The notes beneath the pieces were generated by a model. It did no database searches. It was not told the DNA's origin and saw only the letters and a list, made by a program, of their open reading frames with translations. A stretch of 38,034 nt of DNA, taken from NCBI RefSeq assembly GCF_000220395.1, contig NW_004086754.1:1175-39208 (forward strand). Direction: 5' to 3'. Source of the stretch: Ichthyophthirius multifiliis (lineage: Eukaryota > Ciliophora > Oligohymenophorea > Hymenostomatida). Below, one piece after another: positions 11,727 through 25,500 of this stretch. How positions within the stretch are numbered: position 1 is the first letter of the stretch; each line of letters starts with the position of its first letter. The position numbers and the translations under genes were made by a program.

Positions 11727-12917
11727 TTATTATTATTATTATTATTATTTTTAAAATTCAAATTTTTTTGATTTTTCTTTTTAAATTTAAGATTATTTTT
11801 TTTAGAAATCCTATACATGTCTTTCATATTAATCTATATAACAATCTTTTTCGTTTTCTTTATTATTATTTGAAGATTTTTTTTTGCCGATTTCTCTTAA
11901 TTCTGATCTTATTCTTCTTTCTTCTCTTCTTTTTCTTATTGTAATTATTTCAGGGTCGTCCAAAAAATAAATATCTTCCGGTTTTTTTAAAAAAGTTTAT
12001 TAATTATCTTTATTTTTTAAATTTTCTTTTTTTTATAATTCTTCTTCTAATTCTTGTTCTTCTTCGTATTCTTCTTTATTTTCTTCTTATTCTTCTTATA
12101 ATTACATTTTCTTGTATTTAATAATTCCCTTTTATTATTATTATGATTCAAACGAAACTTGCTTTTTTTAACTTTAACCTATATAACTTAACTTTGCAAA
12201 TTAATTTAATATTAAATTTATTTCTTATAATTTCTCTAAATTCAAGTATAGTTAAATTGTCATTTTTTTTCATTTTCGTTTGAATTTTCTTATTAATTTT
12301 CTTCTTCTTCTTATAGTTATTCATCTTATTTTTTACTTTCTTTCTAAAAAGTTTTAAATTCAGAAAAAACCTTAATTAAACTAGCCAAACACTTTTCTTT
12401 ATTTTACATCCCATCTAAATATTATTAGAAGATTTGAAGTTAATTTTAATTTTTTTTTTGTTAAATTCGAACTTTCATCATATTAAGAATTCATTTAAGT
12501 TAACATTATTTCACTATTTTTTCTAAATTATTAAAAAAAAAGTCTATTAATTCTATTATTTTTTTCTTGCTTATCTTTTATATATTTAAATATATTTATA
12601 TATAATCAATATATTAATTTATTTTTTACATTATTTCATTTTTTGATATATTCTTTTTGTTCATATTAATATTTTTGCTTTTTTTGAATTTATTAAGCTT
12701 CTTTTTATATTTGTTATATTTTTTGTTTTATTAATTTCTAAGCTTTTTCAAATACATCCTCTATTAATGAAAATTAACCATATGTTTAGTATTTTTGGTG
12801 TTATTATATATGTATTTGAAGACATTTTGGACATAAAGGCATTAAACATTTTGGTTCTTCACAGAAATTTGTTATTACAAAATTAGAATGATATGCACAT
12901 GAAACTTTATGATTCAT
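11302..12917 (-). CDS. B-box zinc-finger protein with coiled coil and Gln/Glu-rich tail
   Basis: The start is the ATG at 12917 and the stop the TGA at 11302-11304. The N-terminus has B-box zinc spacing: Cys7, His10, Cys19, Cys24, Cys29, Cys32, His36 and His40 (with MPLCPKCLQIHIQQH). A Lys/Gln coiled coil follows, then an acidic Glu/Gln stretch, an Arg-rich stretch (TIRKRREERRIRSELREI) and a C-terminal part beginning near 11664 (EIVPNDYNVFAIQKPSGDLQ). This is the TRIM-like order of B-box then coiled coil, but no RING or C-terminal TRIM domain is visible. One intron is clear (12575-12629, 55 nt). A second is probable at 11665-11816, spanning the TAA repeat. The frame is also lost by one base at three A-runs (near 12640, 12465 and 12270), while coding quality continues on both sides. 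I infer assembly homopolymer errors, though a decaying gene is possible. Likely a scaffold or ubiquitin-related protein; the target is unknown. Confidence 0.68.
11687..11750. repeat. (ATT)n / (TAA)n tract in the B-box gene
   Basis: About 20 units with one interruption. On the minus strand it reads TAA, which would be polyglutamine in one frame under this code. The coding frame differs before and after it, so it is either within the probable intron 11665-11816 or a polyGln tract whose length has shifted. Confidence 0.8.
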
Positions 12918-15900
12918 TTATATATTTATTTATTTAAAAAAAACAATTTTATATTTAAATTTATTTAAAAAAAAAAAAAAATTATTTAAATTAATTATAA
13001 ACTTTAATAATTTATATTTTTTATATAAAATATATTGAATTTGTACTTTAACAATATATATATATATAAAAATATATATGTATTTATATTTAAATAATAA
13101 ATTTCCTATTCAATATATTATTTTTTTTGTTTTTTAAGTTTAAAATTATTTCATTTTTAATTATAAATAAAAAGAAAAAATCAAATAAAACATTAAAAAT
13201 TATATAATAATTAAATTTATAAAATGTCAACATAAAATTGATAAAATAATTTAACATATTTTAAAATATAAGAAAAATAATAAATTTAAATATATATTGA
13301 CATATTAAATATATAAAATTATAAATACATATTCTAACACATATGATAATATGAAATTAAAACAAAAGTAAATTAAAAAACAAGGCTTTACCCAAAAAAA
13401 AATTTTTATAACTGAATGAATATACTTTCACAGAATCAATAAATTAAATTCATTACAAAAAAAAACTTGATTTGATTATAAGCCTAAATACATTTACATA
13501 TTATAGGAGTTAAAAAATATATTTATTTTTGGTTTAAATCTATATATAAGTAACTGAAGATAAACTAAATAATAATTTCTAAACAAAAAATTTAAACTTA
13601 AGTAATCATTTATTGTTTTGAGAAATCATTAATGTCGATTAACAAAATAATTATAGTAAGATTATATAATATTTTTTTTTAATATTATACACTAATATTC
13701 TAATAGTAAATATTAAAAATTTATGAATGAAAGAAAATATAAATAATAATTACTTCAAATATAAATATAAATCTAAATATCTCATATTTCTCTGTATATT
13801 TAAATTTTATAACAATATAATATAAAGAAAAAAACAAAATAATAATAGATTTCCCAAAATAAAAAATAATAATTATTATATTGTATATATAATAAAAAAA
13901 ATTTATTTAAGTCTGTTAAAGTAATTTATATTATATATAAATAAAATATTCTTCTAGATATAAATTTCATATTAAAAAAATCACATATATTTAATTATAT
14001 AAAAATAATTTTTAAATACAAAATTTCATTGCCTTATAGTTTAAAATAAGGAAAATATATATGTATTAAATATTACTTACATATCAAATATTAAATATAT
14101 AAGTCATAAATATTTAACTTGAAATTATATTATATGGTTAATGTCATTTAATTGATATTATATTTTAGATCATGTATTTATTTTAAATTAAAATAAAATA
14201 AAGTATATTTTATGGTTGCCTTAGGAAAACATTCAAACTGTTATGGAACACATAAATATTTAATATTTATAATTTATAAAAGTTTAAAATTTCCAAAAAA
14301 TGAAATGATGTTGTAATTTATAAGTATTTTAATAAATTTTGAATTAAGAAATATATCTTTTTATAATATAGAAGATAATTATTTATAAATGAAATCAAAT
14401 AATTGTATATTATATAGAAAAATAATAAATATATTTAGAAGTATTTTATTATATATTTTAATATTATTTAATAATAAGCATTTATTTAAGTCATTATTAT
14501 TCTCTTAAATTATATAAAAATATTTTGTTATTAATTTTGATAAGTATGTTAATAATTAAAATATTTTTTTGATTTTCTTTACTATTATTATTAGAATTTA
14601 GTTATTCATTTATATAATTATCTTATAATATTATTGAAAATTTAATTACAAATAATTTTAAAAATAAAATTAATATAATATAATCAAAAGAAAAAAAAAA
14701 TTAATAAAAATAAATAATTGAAAATAATTTTTGAAGGCTAAAATTATATTGGATTATAAAATAATTGTGAATCTATTAAAAACATAATTAATCTAGTATA
14801 AATAATAATTAATTTTTTTTTAAAAAAAAAATTAAAACAAAATAGCATTTATTTAATTTTTTTACAATAATTATATATAAATATATATATATATATTATT
14901 TATTTATTATAATTTTATATAATTTTTATAATCATTTGCATAATTCCATTTTAATTTTAATTTAAATTAAAACAATATCATGTCTAAATGTAAAAAATAT
15001 AAGATGTATATAATTAAATATATATATTTATTTTATACAACTCTTTTTATACATATACTTACTTTCCATTTGTTTTTTTTACACATAAACCTCTATATTT
15101 TATTATTTTCAAAATTCCCAATTTTTATAATATATAATTTTATCTTATAAAATAAAATTCATAAAAGTCGAAAAACTAAATGTATTTTTCTCTAGAAAAC
15201 ACCAAATAAAAAATAATAATATCTAAATCATTCTTTTAAATTTATTAATTTATAATTTCTTAAAAAAATTTTTTCTTAAAAAGCTGCAATATATTGAAGT
15301 TTATTTTTAATTTTTTTATAAAACATTTAACATATTTATTATTATGCAAACTTTAATAGAAATATAAACCCAAATATTTTTTTATATTTAATAATATTTT
15401 TCTCTTGTATTAATATATTTTAAGTTTTAGTAAATTATATAATATTCACATATATTTTAAATTAATACAAATTTATTTTCTGCAATAAATTTTATAATAA
15501 TAAAACTCAGAATTCATCATTTATTTTATCTTATTAGAATTAATTTAAATTTATTAATATAATTATTATTTAATGGCTATAAATTTTAAATCAAATTTCG
15601 TATTTCACTTGTCATTCTTTCAAAATCACATTAATTATTTTCACTTTATTAAAATAAAACATAAAATAAAAATTTGAAATTTGAAATTTAAAGATTATAT
15701 TAATATTTTTAATGAAAAAGATGAGAAAATTTATTGACATAAAAATTAGGGAAATTAATTATTTAATAATAATAAATATAAATGTAAACTATTATAAAAA
15801 TAATAATTTACATAAATATATAAATTTAATTCAAATAACATTTTTATTATATAATTAAAAATACTATAAAAATATATAAAATATATATATATTAATATAA

Positions 15901-17752
15901 AATGTATTATTTATATTTAAAATTAATTATATTAAAAATATATATATATATATATATTTTTAAAATTCAGTCCTATCATTGATAATGTCCATTTTTTTAA
16001 TGTCACTATTTGGCTTTTTGTCATCAAAACGAATTAATTTTTTTTTATATTTATTTTTATTTGCTTTTTATAAATTAGCTTTTATATTAATAACATTTAT
16101 TATTTTAATTTTTAATTTTTAATGGGTTTTTAATTTAATATTATAAATTTTATAAAATTAAAATTCATAAATCTTTTAAATTTTATATTAAAAATTTGTT
16201 AAAACTTATATATACAATATAAATTTCATAACCATAAATAAATATTTAAAATTTTTAAATTTATCTTTATATTTTATATTATTAATCTGAAATATTGCTA
16301 ATATATTTAAAAAAAATAAAATTATAATCTAAACCATTAACAAGATATTTCTAAAATTATATTTAAATATATATATATATTTTGATAATATATAAATATT
16401 AATATAAAAAATTGATATTTTTATCTAACTTTTTTTTATAAAATTATTATACTATTATATTTTTTTTTTATTAAAAAAATATTCAATTAATGTTTATCTT
16501 ATTTTTTTTTATTTTTATATTCATGATTTTTTTTATTTATTTTTTCTTCTTTTTTTTTAATTTTTATTTACTTTATCTTTTATTTCTTAATTTTTTTTTT
16601 TTATTAAAGGATTATCAAAAGTTAATTACAGATTTTTTTTTTATTATTAATTAATAAATATCTAAATTTTATTTAATTTCAAGAATTAAATAAAATATTT
16701 TTTATTATTTATTAATTAATTAAAATTATTTAATTTGGAATATGTTAATATTACTATTTATTTATTATATTATTTTATTTTTTCTAAATTTTTATTTTAA
16801 TAAGTATTTTCTAAAATTTTTTTTAATTTTTTTTTATTCGAAAAATTCTTAATATATTGAAATATTTAAAAAATTAAATTTTAATTTAATATAATTTTTT
16901 ATTTTATTTAAGTGATTTATTTTAAATAGAAACTTTAATTTTTTTAATTCAAATAACAATATTTACTTAATTTGCCTATATCAAATACTTTGTTTATAAA
17001 TATATTATATAATTTTTTGAATTATATTTTTTTGTTTTACTTGAAAAAATTTTTTTTTTTTATTTATATTATCAAATTTATAATTTTTCATAGCTTTCTG
17101 CAATATTATATTTTTTATAAATTTAGAAACTGTTGTTTTTTTTTAAATAATATTAAACTTTTGAAACTATTTTTTATAAATATTTAACTAATGTTTTTTT
17201 ATATTTATTTAATATAAAAATAATTATATTTTAATATTAAAAATTGAAATAATTTAACTTCAAAATTATATATAATATTTTTTTTTAATTATTTTTTTAT
17301 ATATATAAGTAATTACAAAAAATAATATATATTATTAATTATTTTTAATTTAAATATAATTATATAAAAAATCATTATTATTATTTATATTAAAAAAATA
17401 ATAATTTTTTATAATAATAAAAAATTAAAAATATAAAGATAAAATTTTTGTATCTTTAGTTTTTTTTTTTTCTTTGATTTTTTTTAAAAAAAAATAAAAA
17501 AAATGAAAAAAATAAAAAAACTTACTAAAATAAAAAAATTAATATATATAGATTTTCCTTTATGAAATAATTCAAAAATAATAAAGTTATTCCTTTCATA
17601 AAAATTATAAAATAAAAACATAAAAACAAAAAAAAACAATTTTATTTAAAAAAATACTTCACTTCCAAAAATAAAAACATATACTTCATTAAAAAAAAAA
17701 AAAAATTACATTTAAATAATTATAAAATTAATATTTATAAATAAAAAAAAAT
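12918..17752. other. 4.8 kb AT desert without a supported gene
   Basis: This is the largest spacer in the window, nearly all A and T with frequent homopolymers. Isolated open frames at 14212-14637 and 14980-15297 (plus) are not longer than expected when TGA is the only stop. A short coding-like patch at about 15965-16033 (minus) is treated in the findings. I see no tRNA, other RNA gene or ordered repeat. Confidence 0.55.
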
Positions 17753-18244
17753 TCAAGATTTAGCACCAGCTGCTTCTCTAAAAGCGCAGATTTTCTCCAT
17801 TCCCATAGATTAAGTAACAGCAACTAAAATTTCTTTTCCAGCTTCGAAATCAGCTCTAATTTAAGCACATAATTCAAGATCATCTTCAGGTAATTTCAAA
17901 TCTTCTTTAGTCTCTCCGTTTTCTAATAAAAAGGTGACATATCCATCATTTGCAATATCAATTAATTAATATTCAGTTTTTTTAACAAAAGGAATTTCCA
18001 TATTATGAGAAGTAGGGCATGAATCTTCGTATTTTTTTCCTGTGAAAATATCAACACCGACAATAGTTGCTTTAGCATGACCATGTTTTCCAGCTTTGCA
18101 AGTTGTCATTTCAATTACTTTGCAAGGGAAACCTTTCAACAATGCATATGAACCTTTCTTAATATTACCGGCTTACATAGGATAAACATGAGAACTACCG
18201 GCGTCTCCTGCTTGGTAATCAACATCGTCGTTTTATTCGGACAT
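17753..18244 (-). CDS. eIF5A: Translation elongation/initiation factor 5A (eIF5A)
   Basis: A complete intronless gene of 163 residues, close to the usual 150-160. It binds the ribosome E site and relieves stalling, above all at proline runs, and needs hypusine on one lysine. The hypusine loop is present as CKAGKHGHAK, with the modified lysine at position 53. The N-terminal SH3-like barrel (GNIKKGSYALLKGFPCKVIE) and the C-terminal OB-fold (from about residue 83) are both intact, and the protein ends in AAGAKS before TGA. Five TAA codons fall where Gln is acceptable (for example residues 4, 24 and 93), which proves the altered code. The residue before the loop's Lys50 is Cys where many eukaryotes have Ser. 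It lies 497 bp downstream of the iminopeptidase on the same strand. Confidence 0.98.
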
Positions 18245-18440
18245 TTTTTATAAATATTGTTTTTTTTTTTTTTTAATTTGTTTTTTGTTATATATATATA
18301 TATTAATTTTGTTTTGTATTTTTAGATTTAGACTTACTTTTAATTTTTTTTTTTTTGTATTTTATAAATTTGATTTTTTTATTTCTTATAATTAATAATT
18401 ATATTAAATAATATGAATATATATGAAACTATATAAAAAT

Positions 18441-18472
<32 letters not shown>

Positions 18473-18741
18473 TAATTATAAATAAAAAATAATATAAATT
18501 AAATTATATAAATCATAATATTTATATTTATTAACATTTAACATTATTAAACTTTTAATTCTAAAAATTAATATATTTATATGTATTACTATTAAGTAAA
18601 TTTTTTTAAATATGTTTTTTAATATAAAATAAGGTCACTTATTTTAAATGATCATTTATTTTTTAAATTTAATTAAAACAACAATGATAAATAAATAATT
18701 TATATCAATATTTATTTTAATAAATATAAAATAAAAATTTA
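18245..18741. other. Spacer between eIF5A and iminopeptidase
   Basis: About 500 bp of AT-rich DNA that must carry the eIF5A promoter and the iminopeptidase 3' end. Long T runs occur just upstream of the eIF5A ATG (18247-18275). No gene is seen. Confidence 0.6.
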
Positions 18742-19719
<978 letters not shown>

Positions 19720-20419
19720 TATCTTTTTATATTAATTAATATTTATATTAATAAATATATAAATATAAATTTAAAGATATGATTTTATACATAAATAAAA
19801 TATCTATAAAATAAAAATAAAGTTAAAAAAAATTATAAATATAAATAAAATATATATATATATATAAATATAATATATATATATTTAAAAATATTTATAT
19901 ATATATACAATTTTATATTTACATTTTTTTAATATTAAATATATTTATTTATATATTTATGTATTTTTTTTTTTTTTATTTATTAATTTTTTTTTTTTAT
20001 ATATTTATATTTTTTATTTTTTATTTTTATAATTAGTATATTTATAAATCATATAATAACATATATATTTAAATATATATTTTTTTTTATATTTATTTAT
20101 TTATATATTTTAAGTTTTTTTTTTTTTTTTTATTATATAAATATAATTACAATATATTTTTTTTTATAAAGATAATTTTATTTTTAAAAATATTTATTTT
20201 TCATATCAAACAATTATTTTCAAATTATCAAATTTCAAATATAAAGTATTAATCATTATTTTTTTATAAAATACAACAATACAATTATATGATATATATT
20301 ATTTATAAAATAAATAAAATTAAATATATAAATAATAAATTATAAATTAAATTAAATAAAATTATTATTATTTTATATATTATATATAAATATACATAAA
20401 GCAAAATCAAAATTAAATT
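19720..20419. other. Divergent intergenic region (iminopeptidase / MFS transporter)
   Basis: A 700-bp region between two divergently transcribed genes, so it should hold both promoters. It is almost pure A/T with TA runs and long T runs. No defined motif can be named. Confidence 0.6.
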
Positions 20420-22196
20420 ATGAATTAATAAAATTTAAATAATACTTTACAATAAACACTAGTACAAAATCTTGTTTAATCTTCCTCTAGTTTACATCCA
20501 TCAAACAACAACGAAGACAATACTGATTTTAAATCATGTATTGAGCCCAATAATTTTTATAATTCCGAATAAATAACCCAAAAAAAAAGCAATTTAGAAT
20601 TCCCGCAACAAAACTAATCAGGCCATTTTCAATTTGCAAAATTAAGCATTAAAGGTAATACTCCTTAAAATTGAAAATTAATAAGATTCCCAATCTTAGA
20701 TTCCTCCTTTAAATAATAAACAATTGCAATATATTACTTTTGATCAGATATTATCAAAAATAGGCATAGGAATATATCAGTATTTATTTTATATAATCAT
20801 GGCTACTTTAGGATTGACAGAAGGTGCATAAGTATCTGTATTTACAATAATGATACCTATATTAAAAAATGAATGGGAAGTAAAAGAGGAAGTTAATACC
20901 ATCTAAGTATGCTTAGTTTTTATAGGTTTTTTATTAGGATCAGTTATAAGTGGTTAATTTGCAGATAGATACGGAAGAAAAAAGCCATTTATAGTAAGTA
21001 GTTTTTGTACCGCGATTTTTACTATTCTACAAGCTTTTACAACCAACATAGTTTAATTAATAATTCTTAGGTTTCTTTCTGCATTATTAGGTAAATTAAA
21101 ATATAAAAAAGATATTTAAAAATAAAATAATTTAGTTGGCTTTTTTGGACCTTTAGGAGTAACTCTATTAGCAGAAATAACTCCTTTAGAAGTAAGAGGT
21201 AGATTTATGAGTCTAGTGACTGTAAGTTTCGCTATAGGCCAATTATATGGCTAATTCGTCAGTTATTTTACACTAGAAAACCTTTCTCATGGAAACTGGA
21301 GACTTTTGATAATATTTACTGGTTTACCTGGATTAGTAGCCTGGTTATTGGGTGTATTTTTCCTCGACGAAAGTGGCCGATATGCTTTAATGGATGGTAA
21401 ATATGAATAAGCCTTTACTATAATAAACAAAATAAATAGGATAAACGGTAACCGAATGGGAGAATTAACCGAAGAATAAAAATAATAACTAAAAGAGTCA
21501 TCAATTTTAATGAATAAACAACTCCATTAGGTAAAAGGGAGTATACTTTCTTTATTTTAAAATGATGGGAAAATATTAACCCCTTTAATATGGTTTAATT
21601 GGTTCACATTGTCTTTTATGTACTATGGAGTATTAACTATGATGCCTAAAATGATGGAAGAAATTGAAAAAATGCATCCTGATTAAGAAGATAAAAATTA
21701 TTTCAGTGATATCGTGAAACTAGCCTTTAGCACTTTATCTGAAATTATATCAGCTTGTATCGCCTCTTATTTAATAGAAATTAAAGGATTAGGTAGGAAA
21801 AATTCTATGATAATCTGTTATACTTTATAGGGAATTTCATCTATTATAGTCTATATTGATGCCGGTAGTCATTTCGTATTCTGGGCATCTGGATGTAAAT
21901 TTTTCCTTAGTATGTCCTTTATATTTGCATATTAATTTACTGCAGAAATATATTCGACTAAAATTAGAACTACAGGAGTTGGAATGGCTAATGGAATAGG
22001 AAGATCAGGGGGTGGGATTATGCCTTGGATTTGTATGGCATTGTAAAAAACAGACATTTTTTTGCCTTTTTTACTTTTTACCTGTTTGAGCTTTTTAACT
22101 GCGCTAGTTGATTTTATTATTCCTTATGATACTTTAGGTAGGGAGTTAGATACAGCTGAATAGGAAAATTAAGAAGAAGAAAAAACTTATTAATGA
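20420..22196 (+). CDS. MFS transporter, SV2 / organic-cation-like
   Basis: Exons are 20420-20654, 20686-21090 and 21136-22196, giving 566 codons then TGA; introns are 31 and 45 nt. The first ~105 residues are Gln/Asn/Ser-rich and presumably cytoplasmic. Twelve membrane helices are expected, from about residue 115. Family signs: the loop 2-3 signature GQFADRYGRKKPF, then LAEITPLEVRGRFMS after helix 4, a degenerate LDESGRYALMDGKYEQA after helix 6 (PESPRFL-like in relatives), and IRTTGVGMANGIGRSGG in the C-terminal half. These resemble the sugar/organic-cation/SV2 branch of the major facilitator superfamily. The substrate cannot be told. The tail is acidic (ENQEEEKTYQ). The gene ends 321 bp before the stop of the convergent REJ/GPS copy 2. 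Confidence 0.92.
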
Positions 22197-22517
22197 ATAA
22201 TTTATAATATAACATAATTTTTTTAATGGAATGAATAGTTAAAAAGAATATTTTTAAATCTTTTATATATATTATATTTTTTTATGTTAGAAAAAAAAAA
22301 ATTAACTAAAGGCATAATTTTTGAAGTAAAAAGAAATTAATATATCATTTTTATCTTTTTAAATAATTTTTAGTTTTATTTAAAAATATATAGAGAAGAA
22401 AACAAATAAAAATATTTAAATTAATTTATATTCAAAGAATTTAATTTTTTAAAATATAATTTTATTTTAAAAAAAATAATAAATAAATATTATATTGTTG
22501 CTTAAATATTTTAATAA
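22197..22517. other. Convergent 3' spacer
   Basis: It separates the TGA of the MFS gene (plus) from the TGA of REJ/GPS copy 2 (minus). It is AT-rich and should contain both polyadenylation regions. No other feature is seen. Confidence 0.6.
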
Positions 22518-25500
22518 TCATTATAAATATTTAATCTAAAAGTGTTACATCAATTAAATTTCTAATTTAAATGCCTTAAATAATGTCCTAATAATTTTAA
22601 TATAATTATTGTAATTAGTAATCTATAAAGAGATTATCAAAATATAATATCTTATTGCTGATAAACTCACGCCAATTAAAAATGTGTCGAAAAAAATGCC
22701 TAATGTATAAAATAATAACCATTAATTTGAAGCTTAAGAATTAGTTAAAGAAATAGAAACTAATAGAGAATAATACAAAAACATAATAACAGAAATTAAA
22801 AACAAAATTCCTATTAGTCTTACAATTTTATTTTTAGCTTAAAATGTTATACTTATTATTTTGTTTACAATATTCGATAGAAATGCTAAAGAAAAGTTAA
22901 GAAAAATTTTCTAAGGAATAGTGTATTCTTAGACAAATACACAATTAACAACCATTGATAATACTAATTTAAAATATTAAAGAGTTAATCTTGTAACTCG
23001 GCTTAAATTTTAATCATATAAAGTGAATATTTCTAAAAGTCCATGCAATCTTATAAAATAGAAAAATCTATTTAATTTAATTCTATTAAGTAAATAATTA
23101 AATTATTCTTAACTAATATTAAGTCCATCTTCTTCTATCATATTTTAATCATTATTTGCTTTTGTTTATTAATAAAAAAAAATATATATACAATAAAAAA
23201 AATACCCATTTCTATATTTTTAACGCTTTCAATTTTTACTTAAGTAGGAAATATTTATATATTTTATTTGATTAAATTTTTTAGTATTCCAAAACTTTTA
23301 TTACTACATTTTATATCATTTTAATTAAAACTTTTTTCTTTTTTATTATTTTAAAATAATAGTTGCAATTTATTTTTTTAAGAAATTCGGATTTTATTTT
23401 AACAAAGCTTTCTTGGAATTTTATTATTTTAACGTATATTATTTTATTTTTCTAATCCTTATTCGATTTTATTTATAATATTAATTTATTGTTAACTAAG
23501 TTTTAATTCATTTTATTTTTAGCTAATTTCTTATTCATTTTAATCGAAGTCATCTTGTTATTAGTCAATATCTTATTAATTATTTCTTTAATCAATATCT
23601 TATTCATTTAAATGTTTAGTCCATCCTTACCCAATTTCTAAATTTTAAACATTATAAATAAAATCATTATTTTAATTTATATTTTTATCATGTTTAGAAT
23701 AAGATTAATATTTATAAATAGGGGAAAATTTTTTATTTGGACTAATTTATAAATTTTTCACATCAAAGTCGATATCATTTATTAATTCTTTTTATATTTA
23801 AGAATTTTAAAAAATATAAGAATATATATATATATTTACTTTATTCGTGCTTTTGTTAAAAATTTATTAAATCTGCTAATTATGCTTCTTTCTGTTTTTA
23901 ATTTAATTCTTGCGAAAATAATAATTCAGCTAATTAATTTTGTTTGATTTAAGTATTTTTAAAAATGTCATTTTCTTATTTATCTCGCTTTTTTAATACA
24001 AAATATAAATAAAAATAAACAAAAATAAGTAAGCCGGAAATCCAAATAGAAGAATATTCATACCAATTATGTAAATTCTATATATTTTATATTCCTTTAT
24101 CAGAAAAAATATTTTATAAATTCTCATTATCAGTAAATATTCCTTTTAAATCATTTACAAGAGTTTATTTACCTTAAGAACTACATATACAGGAAATTTA
24201 GTTTGTAGATTTATTATCGTTTTATTTTAAATATTTTAAACAATTATTCGTTGTCCATTTACTTTTCACAAATGATATACACTATAAATTATTGTTATTT
24301 TAAACAGGTTAACTTAAATTATATTAGTTATTAAATTTCGTATGATATTAAGTATTTATTTATTTATTATCTTTATCAATTTCAGAATATGTAATAGATT
24401 TATCGTATATAGGATATTCTTAATTTTCTTAATAAGGAAACTATTCGTCATACTTTACAATATTAGGAGGATACTACTTGAACTATACATTAAAAATTTT
24501 GTTTTAAGTTTATTCAGTATTTTATTTGCTAGTTTTATCATCATCAATTTTATAAGATAAATAATTCTAATTTAAATTTTTAAATGTTACTTGTTAAGAA
24601 ATTAATAAATTTTTATAAGAAATGGAATCTTCATTTGGGATAACATTTTAATTTAATATTTCGGAAGCATATTATATAATTTAAATATATTTTTAGTTTA
24701 AAATATTATTTTATTCTTAAGTAAATTATGATCTTTCAATTTATTATATATACGCGATAATTTAAGTTTATTATAATACGCCTAATTATGCCTAATTATA
24801 TATTTCAAATTATTCTGCTTTTTGAACTGGAATATTTTAAATGATTTCTTTTTAACTTTCTAATTATTATTACACATAATTAATATAATTTTCAATATCA
24901 TTGTATGACGATGTTTATGTAATGACTTCTACAAAATTTTTAAAAATCTTTTTTATAGACTCCTATACATATAATTTATAACCATCATTTATCTAAAATT
25001 TATTTTAAATAAATAATAATTCATCTAAAATATGCTTTTATATTTTTTAGATTATGTCATTATTTTTCAAACTTTGAAATTAATTTTGATTAATAATATC
25101 ATTCAAAACATTATTCAGAAAATGATATTATTCTTTTTCATTTTTAAAATTTTATTATTTATGTTCTTCAATTACTTAATTAATATATGTAACATATTCA
25201 TTTACATTTGTATAACTTTATTTTATGTCAATTGTTTAAGTTATATTCTTTATTCCCATAAAATTATCTTAGATTTTGCATAATAATAAACCTGCTCCAA
25301 AAGGTAACACAGTTTCAAAATTATTAGACTTTTAATTTTCTACTAATGATTATCTTTTAACTTAAAATCCATTTATAATTTCTTCTTAATATTAATCTTG
25401 ATTTTTATAGAAGTAAAAAGAATAATAAAGTTGAATATCTTTGTCTGAACAATCACTAATAATAAAATTAAATTTCGTTTTTAAACTTTCTCCTTAAAAA

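Noticed and set aside
14212-14637. Plus-strand open frame of 141 codons under the ciliate code
   Set aside because: With TGA as the only stop and G near 5%, runs of this size are expected by chance. Only the first 15 codons look protein-like.
14980-15297. Plus-strand open frame of 105 codons, hydrophobic
   Set aside because: Length is not significant in this composition and the sequence is mostly Ile, Phe, Leu and Lys; no family or paralog support.
16972-17187. Plus-strand open frame of 71 codons
   Set aside because: Phe/Ile/Asn/Lys only, as expected from A/T-only DNA; no sign of selection.
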